Below are positions 17,907-26,954 of a DNA stretch of 64,000 bases, one piece after another; within the stretch, counting starts at the first letter, position 1, and every line of letters begins with the position of its first letter. The translations under genes were made by a program, and so were the position numbers. This stretch comes from Spirosoma lacussanchae. Its GTDB lineage: Bacteria > Bacteroidota > Bacteroidia > Cytophagales > Spirosomataceae. Under the pieces are notes generated by a model. The model was not told where the DNA came from. It saw only the letters and a list, made by a program, of their open reading frames with translations, and did no database searches. The stretch is from contig NZ_SWJG01000001.1 in NCBI RefSeq assembly GCF_005870035.1, forward strand, positions 1,413,639 through 1,477,638, read 5' to 3'.

Positions 17907-19353
17907 GTCTGAATACGATGCGGTGGTTGTTGGGTCCGGTCCCAACGGGCTGAGCGCGGCAATCGTGCTGGCGCGGGCAGGCCTGTCGGTGGTGGTGCTG
18001 GAAGCGCGGCCGACCATTGGGGGCGGTACCCGATCGGCCGAGTTGACCCTGCCCGGTTTTGTGCATGACATAGGGTCGGCCATTCATCCGCTGGCCGCTG
18101 GTTCGCCCCTGTTTCAGAGCCTGCCCCTGTCCGAATACGGCCTGGAGTTTATCTACCCGCCCATAGCAGCCGCCCATCCGTTCGATGGGGGAACGGCGGC
18201 TATTCTGGCTGGGTCCGTAGCCGATACGGCCCGGACGCTTGGCGCTGATGAAGAAACATACCGGCGTTTATTTGAACCGCTGGTGCGGCACTGGCCCGGG
18301 CTGGCCCCCGATGTGCTGGGACCACTGCGATTTCCGGATCATCCGATCGATTTGGCGCAGTTTGGCCTGAACGCTCTGCTGCCGGCAACCCAGCTGGCCC
18401 GGCGTTTTAAAACTACCGAAGCGCGGGGCCTGCTGGCCGGTATGGCCGCTCACGCCATTCAGCCCCTGACCAACCTGACAACGGCGGCTATTGCGCTGGT
18501 GCTGATGACGGTGGGCCACCAGCGCGGCTGGCCGATGCCCAAAGGTGGGTCGCAGCAGATCGCCGATGCCCTCGCGTCGTACTTCCGATCGCTGGGTGGC
18601 CGGATTGAGGTAGACCGACCTGTCAGAACGCTGGCCGACCTGCCCAAAACCCGGGCCGTGCTGTTCGATCTCAGTCCGAAGCAGCTGCTGTCTATCGCGG
18701 GTGATCGGTTTTCAGCGTTCTATCGAAAACAGCTGGAGCGCTACCGCTACGGACCCGGTATTTTTAAAGTCGACTGGGCGCTCGACGGACCCATTCCGTT
18801 TGCCGCTGCCGACTGTGACCGCGCCAGTACAATTCATCTCGGCGGCACCCTGGAAGAGATCGTAATGGCTGAGCAGCAGACCTATGACGGGCAGCATCCC
18901 GACCAGCCATATACACTGCTGGCCCAGCAAAGCCGCTTCGACCCCAGCCGCGCACCGGCCGGTAAACATACCGCCTGGGCTTATTGCCACGTACCGAACG
19001 GCTCGACCGTCGACATGACCGACCGTATTGAGCGGCAGGTTGAGCGGTTTGCGCCAGGTTTCCGGGATCGGATTCTGGCCCGCGCTACGATGAATACCGC
19101 CCAGGTAGAAGCCTGGAATCCCAATTACGTTGGGGGCGACATCAATAGTGGTATCATCGACATTGGGCAATTGTATACGCGGCCTACCTTGAGCCTGACG
19201 CCTTACCGGACGTCGGAGCCGGGGCTGTTCATCTGCTCGTCGGCCACGCCACCCGGCGGAGGGGTACACGGGATGTGTGGCTACCAGGCCGCCCGGGTGG
19301 TACTGCGCGATAGTTTTGGCCTGGCTACACCGGTAGTTTTGACGAACCGATAG
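17899..19353 (+). CDS. FAD-dependent oxidoreductase, phytoene-desaturase-like
   Basis: 484 aa flavoprotein. The N-terminal Rossmann motif DAVVVGSGPNGLSAAIVLARAG is followed by VVVLEARPTIGGGTRSAEL, and the C-terminal FAD-binding block is GLFICSSATPPGGGVHGMCGYQAA. This architecture belongs to the amine oxidase/phytoene desaturase (CrtI-like) group, of the uncharacterised soluble type often labelled NAD(P)/FAD-dependent oxidoreductase. No carotenoid gene is adjacent. Translationally coupled to the permease by an 8-bp overlap, so its substrate may be imported by it. Confidence 0.75.
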   Translation: MSKSEYDAVVVGSGPNGLSAAIVLARAGLSVVVLEARPTIGGGTRSAELTLPGFVHDIGSAIHPLAAGSPLFQSLPLSEYGLEFIYPPIAAAHPFDGGTAAILAGSVADTARTLGADEETYRRLFEPLVRHWPGLAPDVLGPLRFPDHPIDLAQFGLNALLPATQLARRFKTTEARGLLAGMAAHAIQPLTNLTTAAIALVLMTVGHQRGWPMPKGGSQQIADALASYFRSLGGRIEVDRPVRTLADLPKTRAVLFDLSPKQLLSIAGDRFSAFYRKQLERYRYGPGIFKVDWALDGPIPFAAADCDRASTIHLGGTLEEIVMAEQQTYDGQHPDQPYTLLAQQSRFDPSRAPAGKHTAWAYCHVPNGSTVDMTDRIERQVERFAPGFRDRILARATMNTAQVEAWNPNYVGGDINSGIIDIGQLYTRPTLSLTPYRTSEPGLFICSSATPPGGGVHGMCGYQAARVVLRDSFGLATPVVLTNR

Positions 19354-19387
19354 ATTTCATACTGTAAGACAAACAACGCACAAACGA

Positions 19388-20680
19388 ATGGAAAGTACGA
19401 GTAAGAAGACAACCGCAGCGACGCAGCCCGCTATCCCGCCTGCTACATCGATCCTGAACGAAGACTGGACCGTTGTGGTGCTGGGGCTGGCTATCATTGG
19501 CCTTTCGCTGACCGGACTGGTCATTGCCGCCCCGGCTTTTGGCTGGAAAGACAGCAGCGATCTGGCAGGTACGGTATTCTCAGCGAAAAATCTGGTGGCT
19601 ATAGCCGCGCAGTTCGCGTTTACCTACGTGGTGGCGCTGGCCGGCGCCTGGCTGACGGGCCGTTCCGTTCGGGCTACTGCGCTGGGCTTTCCGGTTATTT
19701 TCGGCTTAACAGTGCTGGCGCTGATTCTGGCGGGCAACAAAACCCTCAAGGACCTTAACCTCGAAGCCGTTATTTTCAGTCTGATGATTGGCCTGGCTAT
19801 TGGTAATACGCTCCGGCTCCCCGACTGGCTGCGGGCTTCTCTGGCTACCGAGCTGTTCGTGAAAATCGGGCTGGTGCTGCTGGGTACGACCGTCATCTTC
19901 GGCGATATTCTGAAGGCGGGCTCGCTGGGGCTGATTCAGGCGCTGGTGGTGGTGTTGTCGGTCTGGTACGTGGCGTACTGGATCAGCAAACGGCTGAAGA
20001 TTGACGATGAAATGACCATGATGCTGGCATCGGCGGTGTCTATCTGTGGGGTGTCGGCCGCTATCGCCACGGCGGGCGCTATCCACGGCGACAGCAAGAA
20101 ACTGTCGTACGTAATCTCACTGGTGCTGATTACGGCTATTCCGATGATGCTGCTCATGCCTTACGCGGCTCAGTCGATGGGGCTTACGCCCGAAGTGACG
20201 GGTGCCTGGCTCGGCGGTACGATCGATACCACTGGCGCGGTGGTGGCGTCGGGCTCGCTCGCGGGCGAGGCCGCGCTGAAAATCAGTACCATTGTCAAGT
20301 TCTCGCAAAACGTTCTGCTCGGACTGGCTGCTTTTGCCATTAGCGTGTACTGGACCTACTCGGGTAAAGACGGCGTGCAGGCCGAAAAGCCCACGCTGGG
20401 CGTGATCTGGGAGCGGTTTCCGAAGTTCATTCTGGGTTTTCTGGGAGCATCGCTGCTGTTCTCTTTCGCGCTGTCGGCCGAAACGATCGATACGGTAAAG
20501 GGAAGTCTGAAAAGCCTGCAGGGCCTCTGGTTCGCGCTGGCCTTCGTAAGCATAGGGCTCGAAACCCGGTTTGCCGATCTGTTTAATGCCGATAACCGCC
20601 GGCCGCTCTACGCGTTCCTGCTGGCACAGGGCTTCAACATTGTCATCACGCTGGTGGTGGCTTACTTTCTGTTTCAGTAG
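19388..20680 (+). CDS. YeiH-family putative sulfate exporter
   Basis: Inner-membrane protein, 430 aa, with about ten to eleven hydrophobic segments. Family features are the Gly/Ala-rich SICGVSAAIATAGAIHGDSKKLSYVISLVLI block and GAWLGGTIDTTGAVVASG, characteristic of the YeiH/UPF0324 family annotated as putative sulfate exporters. It lies in the same run of genes as the SoxC-type dehydrogenase, and export of the product sulfate is a reasonable role, though no transport activity can be shown from sequence. Confidence 0.75.
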   Translation: MESTSKKTTAATQPAIPPATSILNEDWTVVVLGLAIIGLSLTGLVIAAPAFGWKDSSDLAGTVFSAKNLVAIAAQFAFTYVVALAGAWLTGRSVRATALGFPVIFGLTVLALILAGNKTLKDLNLEAVIFSLMIGLAIGNTLRLPDWLRASLATELFVKIGLVLLGTTVIFGDILKAGSLGLIQALVVVLSVWYVAYWISKRLKIDDEMTMMLASAVSICGVSAAIATAGAIHGDSKKLSYVISLVLITAIPMMLLMPYAAQSMGLTPEVTGAWLGGTIDTTGAVVASGSLAGEAALKISTIVKFSQNVLLGLAAFAISVYWTYSGKDGVQAEKPTLGVIWERFPKFILGFLGASLLFSFALSAETIDTVKGSLKSLQGLWFALAFVSIGLETRFADLFNADNRRPLYAFLLAQGFNIVITLVVAYFLFQ

Positions 20681-20693
20681 CTGACTGCACTGC

Positions 20694-21860
20694 ATGCAAC
20701 CTACGCAAACGCTTGCTTCTAAACTGCCCCGCGTCGGCACCACGATCTTTACCGTCATGTCGAAATTGGCGGCTGATCTGGGAGCATTGAACCTGTCGCA
20801 GGGGTTTCCGAGCTTTCCGGCCGATCCGGCCCTGCTGGAGCTGGTCACGAAAGCCATGCGCAACAATCATAACCAGTATGCACCCATGGCAGGCATGCCG
20901 GTGCTGCGCGAAGCCATTGCGCAGAAAACCGCTGAGGTATATGGTCCGTCCTACGACCCGGAAAGCGAGATTACGATCACTTCGGGCGCTACCGAAGCGC
21001 TCTATGCCGCCGTTACGGCCGTGGTGCAGGCTGGGGATGAAGTCATTGTATTCGAACCGGCCTATGATAGCTACGTGCCTGCCATCGAACTGGCCGGGGG
21101 CGTGCCGGTCTTCGTCAGCCTGACCCCACCCGACTACGCCATCGACTGGGCGGAGGTAGCCGCGAAGGTAACTGACCAAACCCGGCTGATTATGGTCAAC
21201 ACCCCCCATAACCCGACCGGTCGCGTCTGGACTGCCGATGACCTGAACCAGCTGGCTAATCTGGTGCAGGAGCGCGACCTGTTTATAATCAGCGATGAGG
21301 TTTACGAACACATTACCTTCGACCAGCGGCCACACCGCTCGCTGATGCAGCACCCTGTTTTGCGGGAGCGTACGTTTGTGGTGGGGTCGTTTGGGAAAAC
21401 GTTTCACGTAACGGGCTGGAAGGTCGGGTACTGCCTGGCCCCGCGCGAGCTGACTGTCGAGTTTCGGAAAGTACACCAGTTCCTGACCTTCAGCGTATCG
21501 ACCCCGATGCAGGTTGCGCTGGCTGAATATCTTAGCAAGTCCGACCGCTATCAGTCTCTAGCCGGGTTCTACGAACAGAAACGTGACCTGTTTCTTCAGG
21601 CGCTGGCCGGGTCGCGGTTTGCGTTCACGCCTACCGAAGGCACTTTCTTCCAGAACCTATCCTACGCGGCTATAACCGACGAGCCCGATTATGACCTGGC
21701 GGTTCGCTTAACGAAAGAGATTGGCGTAGCCTCCATTCCGGTATCGGTCTTTTACGACCAGCGGAACGACTACAACATACTCCGGTTCTGCTTCGCCAAA
21801 GACGACGAAACCCTCCGCCGGGCGGGCGAAAAACTAGCCCAGTGGAGCAGGAACAGATAA
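20694..21860 (+). CDS. PLP-dependent aminotransferase, YbdL-like methionine aminotransferase
   Basis: Class I/II fold-type I aminotransferase, 388 aa. Seen: LNLSQGFPSFPADPALLELV near the N-terminus, NQYAPMAGMPVLREAIA, VNTPHNPTGRVW, ISDEVYEHITFD and the PLP-lysine region SFGKTFHVTGWKVGY. The SQGFPSF motif and sequence style match the methionine/kynurenine aminotransferases (YbdL-like) that deaminate methionine or 2-oxo acids. It starts 14 bp after the exporter gene. Substrate choice is not proven; a sulfur amino acid would fit the neighbourhood. Confidence 0.82.
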   Translation: MQPTQTLASKLPRVGTTIFTVMSKLAADLGALNLSQGFPSFPADPALLELVTKAMRNNHNQYAPMAGMPVLREAIAQKTAEVYGPSYDPESEITITSGATEALYAAVTAVVQAGDEVIVFEPAYDSYVPAIELAGGVPVFVSLTPPDYAIDWAEVAAKVTDQTRLIMVNTPHNPTGRVWTADDLNQLANLVQERDLFIISDEVYEHITFDQRPHRSLMQHPVLRERTFVVGSFGKTFHVTGWKVGYCLAPRELTVEFRKVHQFLTFSVSTPMQVALAEYLSKSDRYQSLAGFYEQKRDLFLQALAGSRFAFTPTEGTFFQNLSYAAITDEPDYDLAVRLTKEIGVASIPVSVFYDQRNDYNILRFCFAKDDETLRRAGEKLAQWSRNR

Positions 21861-21990
21861 CATCAGCCTTTACAAGGTCCGGGCCGTCACACTCGTATAT
21901 GTCATGCCTGCGCCTGGGTTGTAATTATGACGGCTGGCTTGTCCTGTTGCGGGTTTGTCATTCCGACGACTGCTAGCCCGTTCCTTTACT

Positions 21991-22022
21991 CACATCACTC
22001 ATCATTCATCACTCATCACTCA
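21991..22022 (+). repeat. ATCATTCATCACTCATCA simple repeat
   Basis: A run of CATCACT/CATCATT units just before the AhpD-like gene. A similar run occurs at 26955-26996 between dapB and lepB. Probably an intergenic low-complexity element of this genome. Confidence 0.5.
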
Positions 22023-22026
22023 ATCT

Positions 22027-22569
22027 GTGTCTCGCATCGATCCATTACCTGAAAGTCAGGCGTCAGACGACTTGAAAGCGGCCTGGGCCCGGCACATCGC
22101 TGACTATCCCGGGTCGCGCATCACGAATATGAAGGCTACCCTAAGCCATTCGCCCCTGGCGTTCGACGTATACATGCAATGGTATCCGCTGTATCAGGAG
22201 GTCATCGGGCTGGTGGGAAACCGGCTGGCGTATCTGTTCGCCCATGCTATCTCCGAAGGTTCAGACTGCCCGCTCTGTACCATGTTCTTCCGAAAGATCA
22301 TAATCGACCATGGCGAGCGGCCCGAAGCGCTTGTACTGACCGACGACGAGCAGGCGCTGCTCCGGTTCGGGAGCGAGATGGCCCGAAACAAAGGTGAAGT
22401 GCCTGCTGATCTGTACCAGACCGTCGCCCGGCGATGTACACCTGCCGAACTGGTGATACTCGTTGCGTTTGCCGGGCAGATGATCGCTACCAACGTATTC
22501 AACAATGCCCTGGAGGTGGAGGTCGATTCGTACCTCGCTCCGTATTATCCTGTAACCAACCCAACCTGA
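22027..22569 (+). CDS. AhpD-like / carboxymuconolactone decarboxylase family protein
   Basis: 180 aa from the GTG at 22027 (SRIDPLPESQ). A longer frame from TTG 21955 would translate the CATCACT simple repeat, so I reject it. The alpha-helical AhpD-like fold is suggested by LSHSPLAFDVYMQWYP and YLFAHAISEGSDCPLCTMFF; the CPLC pair is the redox-active CxxC found in this family. VILVAFAGQMIATNVFNNAL matches the C-terminal helix. It may act as a thiol reductase or peroxidase partner. It is followed 32 bp later by the SDR gene. Confidence 0.65.
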   Translation: MSRIDPLPESQASDDLKAAWARHIADYPGSRITNMKATLSHSPLAFDVYMQWYPLYQEVIGLVGNRLAYLFAHAISEGSDCPLCTMFFRKIIIDHGERPEALVLTDDEQALLRFGSEMARNKGEVPADLYQTVARRCTPAELVILVAFAGQMIATNVFNNALEVEVDSYLAPYYPVTNPT

Positions 22570-22601
22570 CAAGGCTTCAGAAACTTTGAAAATCCCTCAA
22601 T

Positions 22602-23405
22602 ATGGCCAGTCTAACCGGTAAAACGGCTTTTATCACGGGCGCAGCCCACGGGCAGGGGCGGGCCGTCGCGCTGGCACTGGCGCAGGCAGGGGCCAACATC
22701 GTTGCGTTCGATGTGGCCCGAAATCTTACCTATCCGGCCTATACCTTCGGGTCTGAGAATGAACATGACTCGCTGCAGCGTGAAGTCAACGCCCTGGGTC
22801 CGCATTGCCTGATCTGGCAGGGCGATGTTCGGCGCGACGAAGACATCATAGCGGCCGTGGAGCAGACCATGAACCGCTTTGGCCGAATTGATATCCTGTT
22901 CAACAACGCGGGTATCTGTGCCTATGGGCTGGCCCACGAGCTGACCGAAGCCGCCTGGGACGATATGCTCGATATTAACCTGAAAGGGGCCTGGCTGGTA
23001 GCCCGCCGGGTCATACCCGTCATGATGGAGCAACAGTCGGGCGTTATCATCAACAACTCCAGCATTGCCGGTCTGCGGGGTATGAACCGGCTGAGTCACT
23101 ATGCCGCGTCTAAATGGGGGCTGGTGGGGCTGACCAAATCCTGGGCCATTGAACTGGCGCCTTACAACATCCGGGTCAACTCCATTCACCCCACCGGCGT
23201 GAACACCCCCATGAACGATGGTCTGGCCGCGCTGGAAGGAACCACTACACAGGAAATAGCCGAACGGTCGGCGGGAAATTTGTTGCCCGTACCCTGGGTA
23301 GAGCCAGAAGACGTGTCGGCGATGGTGCTCTATCTGGTTTCTGACGGAGCCCGTTACATCACCGGTTCGCAGTTCGTACTGGATGCAGGCCTGCTGACCC
23401 GCTGA
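22602..23405 (+). CDS. SDR-family NAD(P)-dependent oxidoreductase
   Basis: Short-chain dehydrogenase, 267 aa. The cofactor motif is unusual in style: ITGAAHGQGRAVALALAQAG, in place of the common TGxxxGIG. The catalytic residues are present: NNAG, a Ser in NNSSIAG, and YAASK. The AAHGQGR motif and the insert LTYPAYTFGSENEHDSL resemble the SDR group linked in Actinobacteria to mycofactocin, in which NAD is non-exchangeable. No mycofactocin gene is seen here, so this may only reflect general subfamily ancestry. Substrate unknown. Confidence 0.85.
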   Translation: MASLTGKTAFITGAAHGQGRAVALALAQAGANIVAFDVARNLTYPAYTFGSENEHDSLQREVNALGPHCLIWQGDVRRDEDIIAAVEQTMNRFGRIDILFNNAGICAYGLAHELTEAAWDDMLDINLKGAWLVARRVIPVMMEQQSGVIINNSSIAGLRGMNRLSHYAASKWGLVGLTKSWAIELAPYNIRVNSIHPTGVNTPMNDGLAALEGTTTQEIAERSAGNLLPVPWVEPEDVSAMVLYLVSDGARYITGSQFVLDAGLLTR

Positions 23406-23407
23406 GG

Positions 23408-23433
23408 CTGTTTCACGATTTTTTGTGAAACAG
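23408..23433. promoter_or_regulatory. Split parS-like palindrome upstream of parA
   Basis: CTGTTTCAC and GTGAAACAG form perfect 9-bp arms around GATTTTTT. The inner 8 bases of each arm are exactly the two halves of the widely conserved parS site (TGTTTCAC plus GTGAAACA), pushed apart by 8 bp. It lies 66 bp before parA. It could equally act as a hairpin terminator for the SDR gene, although no T-tract follows the stem. Confidence 0.45.
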
Positions 23434-23447
23434 TCGTGGAACATAGC

Positions 23448-23478
23448 TTGGATTCGTGAAAACTATCCGGCATATTTG
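23448..23478 (+). promoter_or_regulatory. Putative Bacteroidota promoter for parA
   Basis: TTGG, 19 bases, then CATATTTG. This approximates the -33 TTTG / -7 TAnnTTTG consensus with one mismatch in the -7 box. It ends 20 bp before the parA ATG and follows the split parS-like palindrome, which would allow ParB autoregulation. Confidence 0.4.
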
Positions 23479-23498
23479 GGACTGCAACGCACAGACCC

Positions 23499-24281
23499 AT
23501 GGGTAAAGTCATTGCTATCGCCAACCAAAAAGGGGGCGTCGGTAAAACTACAACGACAATAAATCTGGCCGCCAGCCTGGCCGCCCTCGAATTCCAGACG
23601 CTCATTGTTGACGCAGATCCGCAGGCCAATTCGACCTCGGGACTGGGCTACAATCCGAAAGAAATCGAGAACAGCATCTATGAGTGCATGGTGGAGGGCG
23701 TACGTCCTCACGATGCGATCATACAAACGGAGTTTCCAAATCTGGATCTGCTGCCGTCACATATTGACCTGGTCGGAGCCGAGATTGAGATGATCAATCT
23801 TCAGAACCGCGAAGACAAGATGAAGAACGCGCTCGACAGCATCCGCGATGAATACGACTTTGTTATTATTGACTGTTCTCCATCGCTCGGTCTGATCACG
23901 ATCAACAGTCTGACAGCCGCTGACTCGGTCATTATCCCGGTTCAGTGCGAGTATTTTGCGCTCGAAGGACTGGGCAAACTGCTCAATACCATCAAGATTA
24001 TTCAGTCACGGCTCAACACCCGGCTATCTATTGAAGGTATTCTGCTAACGATGTACGACCTGCGCGTTCGGCTTTCGAACCAGGTAGTAGGGGAAGTGAC
24101 GACCCATTTCCAGCAAATGGTATTCAGCACCATCATTCCCCGCAACATCCGGTTGAGCGAATCGCCCAGTTTTGGCGTACCCGCCCTGGCTCAGGATGCC
24201 GACAGTAAAGGAGCCGTCAGTTACCTGAACCTGGCCCGCGAAATTCTGATCAAGAACGGCATGATGCCGCAGGAAGCCTAG
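23499..24281 (+). CDS. parA: Chromosome-partitioning ATPase ParA (Soj)
   Basis: 260 aa P-loop ATPase of the MinD/ParA type. Deviant Walker A ([20 protein letters not shown]) at residues about 9-28, the switch region [16 protein letters not shown], and Walker B-like [20 protein letters not shown]. The short form without an N-terminal HTH is the chromosomal type. It binds the nucleoid non-specifically and is cycled by ParB. The parB gene begins 61 bp later. Confidence 0.95.
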   Translation: MGKVIAIANQKGGVGKTTTTINLAASLAALEFQTLIVDADPQANSTSGLGYNPKEIENSIYECMVEGVRPHDAIIQTEFPNLDLLPSHIDLVGAEIEMINLQNREDKMKNALDSIRDEYDFVIIDCSPSLGLITINSLTAADSVIIPVQCEYFALEGLGKLLNTIKIIQSRLNTRLSIEGILLTMYDLRVRLSNQVVGEVTTHFQQMVFSTIIPRNIRLSESPSFGVPALAQDADSKGAVSYLNLAREILIKNGMMPQEA

Positions 24282-24342
24282 TAATACGGGCCAACCCCCG
24301 TGATTTCTACCAACATAGCGGGCTTCGGCTCGTACTTAAGGT

Positions 24343-25263
24343 ATGGAGAACGCGAACACCAAAGCACCGAATAAGAAGATGATTGGACTGGGCCGTGGAT
24401 TGGGTGCGCTGCTGCATGACAGTGACGCGGTAAACCGCCAGACCAAAACCTCGCCGTTTGAGTCGATCAGTACCATGACCGAGATCAGCCTCTCGCTGAT
24501 CGAAACCAATCCGTTTCAGCCCCGAACCCGGTTCGACGAAGAAGCGCTTCAGGAACTGGCTGAGTCGATTCGGGTACAGGGTATTATTCAGCCCATCACG
24601 GTTCGTCAGTTGGGCAAAGACCGCTACCAGCTGATCTCCGGCGAACGGCGTCTTCAGGCCTCCAAGCTGATTGGGCTGACAACCATTCCGGCCTATGTCC
24701 GGACGGCCAATGACCAGCAGATGCTGGAAATGGCGCTGATCGAGAACATCCAGCGCGAGAACCTCAATTCCATAGAAATTGCCCTTAGTTATCAGCGGCT
24801 TATTACAGAATGTAGCCTGAAGCAGGAAGAACTGGGCGAACGGGTAGGTAAGAACCGCACTACGGTCAACAACTACATCCGGCTGCTGAAATTGCCCCCC
24901 GTCATTCAGGCGGCTCTGCGCGATAACAAAATATCGATGGGCCACGCCCGGGCTATCATCAATATCGAAAACCCCGATTCACAGATTCGGTTGTTTAACC
25001 GGGCTGTTGATGAAGAGTGGTCGGTACGGAAGGTTGAAGAAGCGGTAAGGAACCTGTCGGACGATGACGATCTGCTAACCGCCACCCGGCGTGTGACGCT
25101 ACCCAAGCAGGAAATGCGGAGTCTCCAGTTCAAGCTCTCGTCGCTGTTCGGCACCAAGGTATCGATCAAAGCTGATGAGAAGCACAAAGGTGAGATCAAG
25201 ATTCCGTTCACGTCGCAGGAAGAGCTGACCAAGATTCTGGAGGTTCTCAACTCCCAAACCTAG
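24343..25263 (+). CDS. parB: Chromosome-partitioning protein ParB (Spo0J)
   Basis: 306 aa. A short N-terminal ParA-stimulating segment (GLGRGLGALL), then the CTP-binding ParB/Srx domain with NPFQPRTRFDEEALQELAES, GIIQPITVR and GERRLQASKL, then a helix-turn-helix parS reader (LKQEELGERVGKNRTTVNNYIRLLKLP), and a C-terminal dimerisation region ending at LNSQT. Loads at parS as a CTP-dependent clamp and organises the origin region. Its presumed target sequence appears in split form before parA. Confidence 0.95.
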   Translation: MENANTKAPNKKMIGLGRGLGALLHDSDAVNRQTKTSPFESISTMTEISLSLIETNPFQPRTRFDEEALQELAESIRVQGIIQPITVRQLGKDRYQLISGERRLQASKLIGLTTIPAYVRTANDQQMLEMALIENIQRENLNSIEIALSYQRLITECSLKQEELGERVGKNRTTVNNYIRLLKLPPVIQAALRDNKISMGHARAIINIENPDSQIRLFNRAVDEEWSVRKVEEAVRNLSDDDDLLTATRRVTLPKQEMRSLQFKLSSLFGTKVSIKADEKHKGEIKIPFTSQEELTKILEVLNSQT

Positions 25264-25330
25264 TTGTGTTAAATTATCGTAAACGGATACAGCGCCCGGT
25301 CAACCAACCGACTTTGAGCGTTGTGTAAGC

Positions 25331-26158
25331 ATGAAACAGCTTATTGTCTTATTTGTAGCCGTTCTGCTGTTCAACGTACCCGTTCAACGCCTGTTTGCAC
25401 AACAACCCGCAATTGTGCCCGCCAGGACACCGGCAGCCGTTGACTCGACGCGGCAGATCCGGTCGGCCGCCGACACCATTCCGGCTACGTTGCCCAACAA
25501 CGGAGGCCGCCCGATTCGGGTAGGTTCGTCGGAGCTGACTCCGGAGGGCGACTCACTGGTGCAGTCGCTGGCGGATACCATACGGGTGGGGGCTCGCCAG
25601 CAGGCCGAAATCCGAAAAATCATTCCCCGACAGGCTACCATCCGGTCGCTGATTCTGCCCGGCCTGGGGCAGGCCTATAACCGGCAGTACTATAAAATAC
25701 CGTTTATCTACGGCGGATATGCCGCCATTAGCTACTACTTTCTGCGCTACCGGCGGCTGGCCAACGAAGCCGAAGATGGCTACCGGCTCCTTCTGTACGG
25801 GCGTCAGATAGTGGGCCCAACGCAGGTTGAACTTACCAATGTACCCCAGCTGATCAGCCAGCGGATTCCCGTTCCGGCCGTAATTGAGAAAGTGGAGGAG
25901 GTACAGATTGGCGATAATATTTTCCGGTCGACGGCGGGTGCCAAGAATGCGTACGACTTCTACCGGCGCTACCGGGACCTGAATATACTCTTGTCGATTG
26001 TGCTCTATGCCGTAAGTGCAGTAGAAGCCAACGTAGCGGCCCACCTGAAAACCTTCGATCTATCCGACGATATTTCCATGCGTGTTGAGCCAACCGTACT
26101 ACCTTTGCCGGGCACCGGGCCCGTGCCGGGGATACGTCTGGCCCTTACATTCAAGTAA
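25331..26158 (+). CDS. DUF5683 envelope protein
   Basis: 275 aa. Sec signal peptide (MKQLIVLFVAVLLFNVPVQR ... AQ), a Pro/Thr/Ser-rich linker, then the conserved core ATIRSLILPGLGQAYNRQYYKIP with hydrophobic segments FIYGGYAAISYYFL and LLSIVLYAVSAVEANVAAHLKTFD. This matches DUF5683 proteins, which in Bacteroidota are commonly encoded between parB and dapB. Function unknown. Confidence 0.8.
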   Translation: MKQLIVLFVAVLLFNVPVQRLFAQQPAIVPARTPAAVDSTRQIRSAADTIPATLPNNGGRPIRVGSSELTPEGDSLVQSLADTIRVGARQQAEIRKIIPRQATIRSLILPGLGQAYNRQYYKIPFIYGGYAAISYYFLRYRRLANEAEDGYRLLLYGRQIVGPTQVELTNVPQLISQRIPVPAVIEKVEEVQIGDNIFRSTAGAKNAYDFYRRYRDLNILLSIVLYAVSAVEANVAAHLKTFDLSDDISMRVEPTVLPLPGTGPVPGIRLALTFK

Positions 26159-26190
26159 CGGAACCCGTCGCTGACAACACCGAAAAAAAC

Positions 26191-26937
26191 ATGAATATTC
26201 TTTTGCTTGGCTACGGTAAAATGGGAAAAGCCATCGAGCAACTGGCGCTCGAACGGGGCCACCAGATTGCCGGTCGCATAGACGCCGACAACCGCGCCGA
26301 TTTCGATATCCTGCCTAACGAGGCTGTTGACGTGGTTATAGAGTTCAGCTCGCCCGAATCGGCTGCCGAAAACATAACCTATTGTCTGGAACGTGGCTGG
26401 CCGGTCGTTTGTGGCACAACGGGCTGGCTGAGCCAGCGGCAGGCCATCGAGGCCGTTTGCCGTCGCAAAAACGGGGCTTTCTTCTACGCGTCGAACTACA
26501 GCATTGGCGTCAACCTGTTTTTCCGGCTCAACAAAACGCTGGCGCAGTTCATGCGGAACTACCCATCATATCAGGTATCGATGACCGAAATTCATCATAC
26601 CGAAAAAAAAGATGCGCCCAGTGGTACGGCAATTACGCTGGCTGAAGGGGTTATGGAACACTTGCCGACCAAACGCCGTTGGGCCAGTAAAGAGACCGAT
26701 AGTACCAATTCGCAGATCAATTCGACCGAAGCGGTTGAAATTGAGTCGCTTCGTGAAGGGTCCGTACCCGGAACGCATACGGTTCGGTACGATTCTGACG
26801 TTGACCGAATTGAAATTACCCATATTGCCCACAGCCGACAGGGATTTGCGCTGGGAGCTGTTGTTGCGGCCGAATGGATCATTGGCCGCGAGGGCATTTT
26901 CGGGATGGACGACCTGTTAGGTACGAATGATCAATGA
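26191..26937 (+). CDS. dapB: 4-hydroxy-tetrahydrodipicolinate reductase
   Basis: 248 aa. Reduces hydroxy-tetrahydrodipicolinate in the diaminopimelate/lysine pathway that feeds peptidoglycan. The N-terminal Rossmann motif is GYGKMGKAI; the FSSPESAAENITYCLERGWPVVCGTTGW region binds the cofactor; the catalytic/substrate block is MTEIHHTEKKDAPSGTAITLAE. Slightly shorter than E. coli DapB (273 aa), as is usual in Bacteroidota. 32 bp after the DUF5683 gene. Confidence 0.95.
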   Translation: MNILLLGYGKMGKAIEQLALERGHQIAGRIDADNRADFDILPNEAVDVVIEFSSPESAAENITYCLERGWPVVCGTTGWLSQRQAIEAVCRRKNGAFFYASNYSIGVNLFFRLNKTLAQFMRNYPSYQVSMTEIHHTEKKDAPSGTAITLAEGVMEHLPTKRRWASKETDSTNSQINSTEAVEIESLREGSVPGTHTVRYDSDVDRIEITHIAHSRQGFALGAVVAAEWIIGREGIFGMDDLLGTNDQ

Positions 26938-26954
26938 TGAACCTGCGCTGCCTT

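Noticed and set aside
21406..21423. parS-like GTTTCACGT match
   Set aside because: Only about 10 of 16 positions match and it lies inside the aminotransferase coding region.
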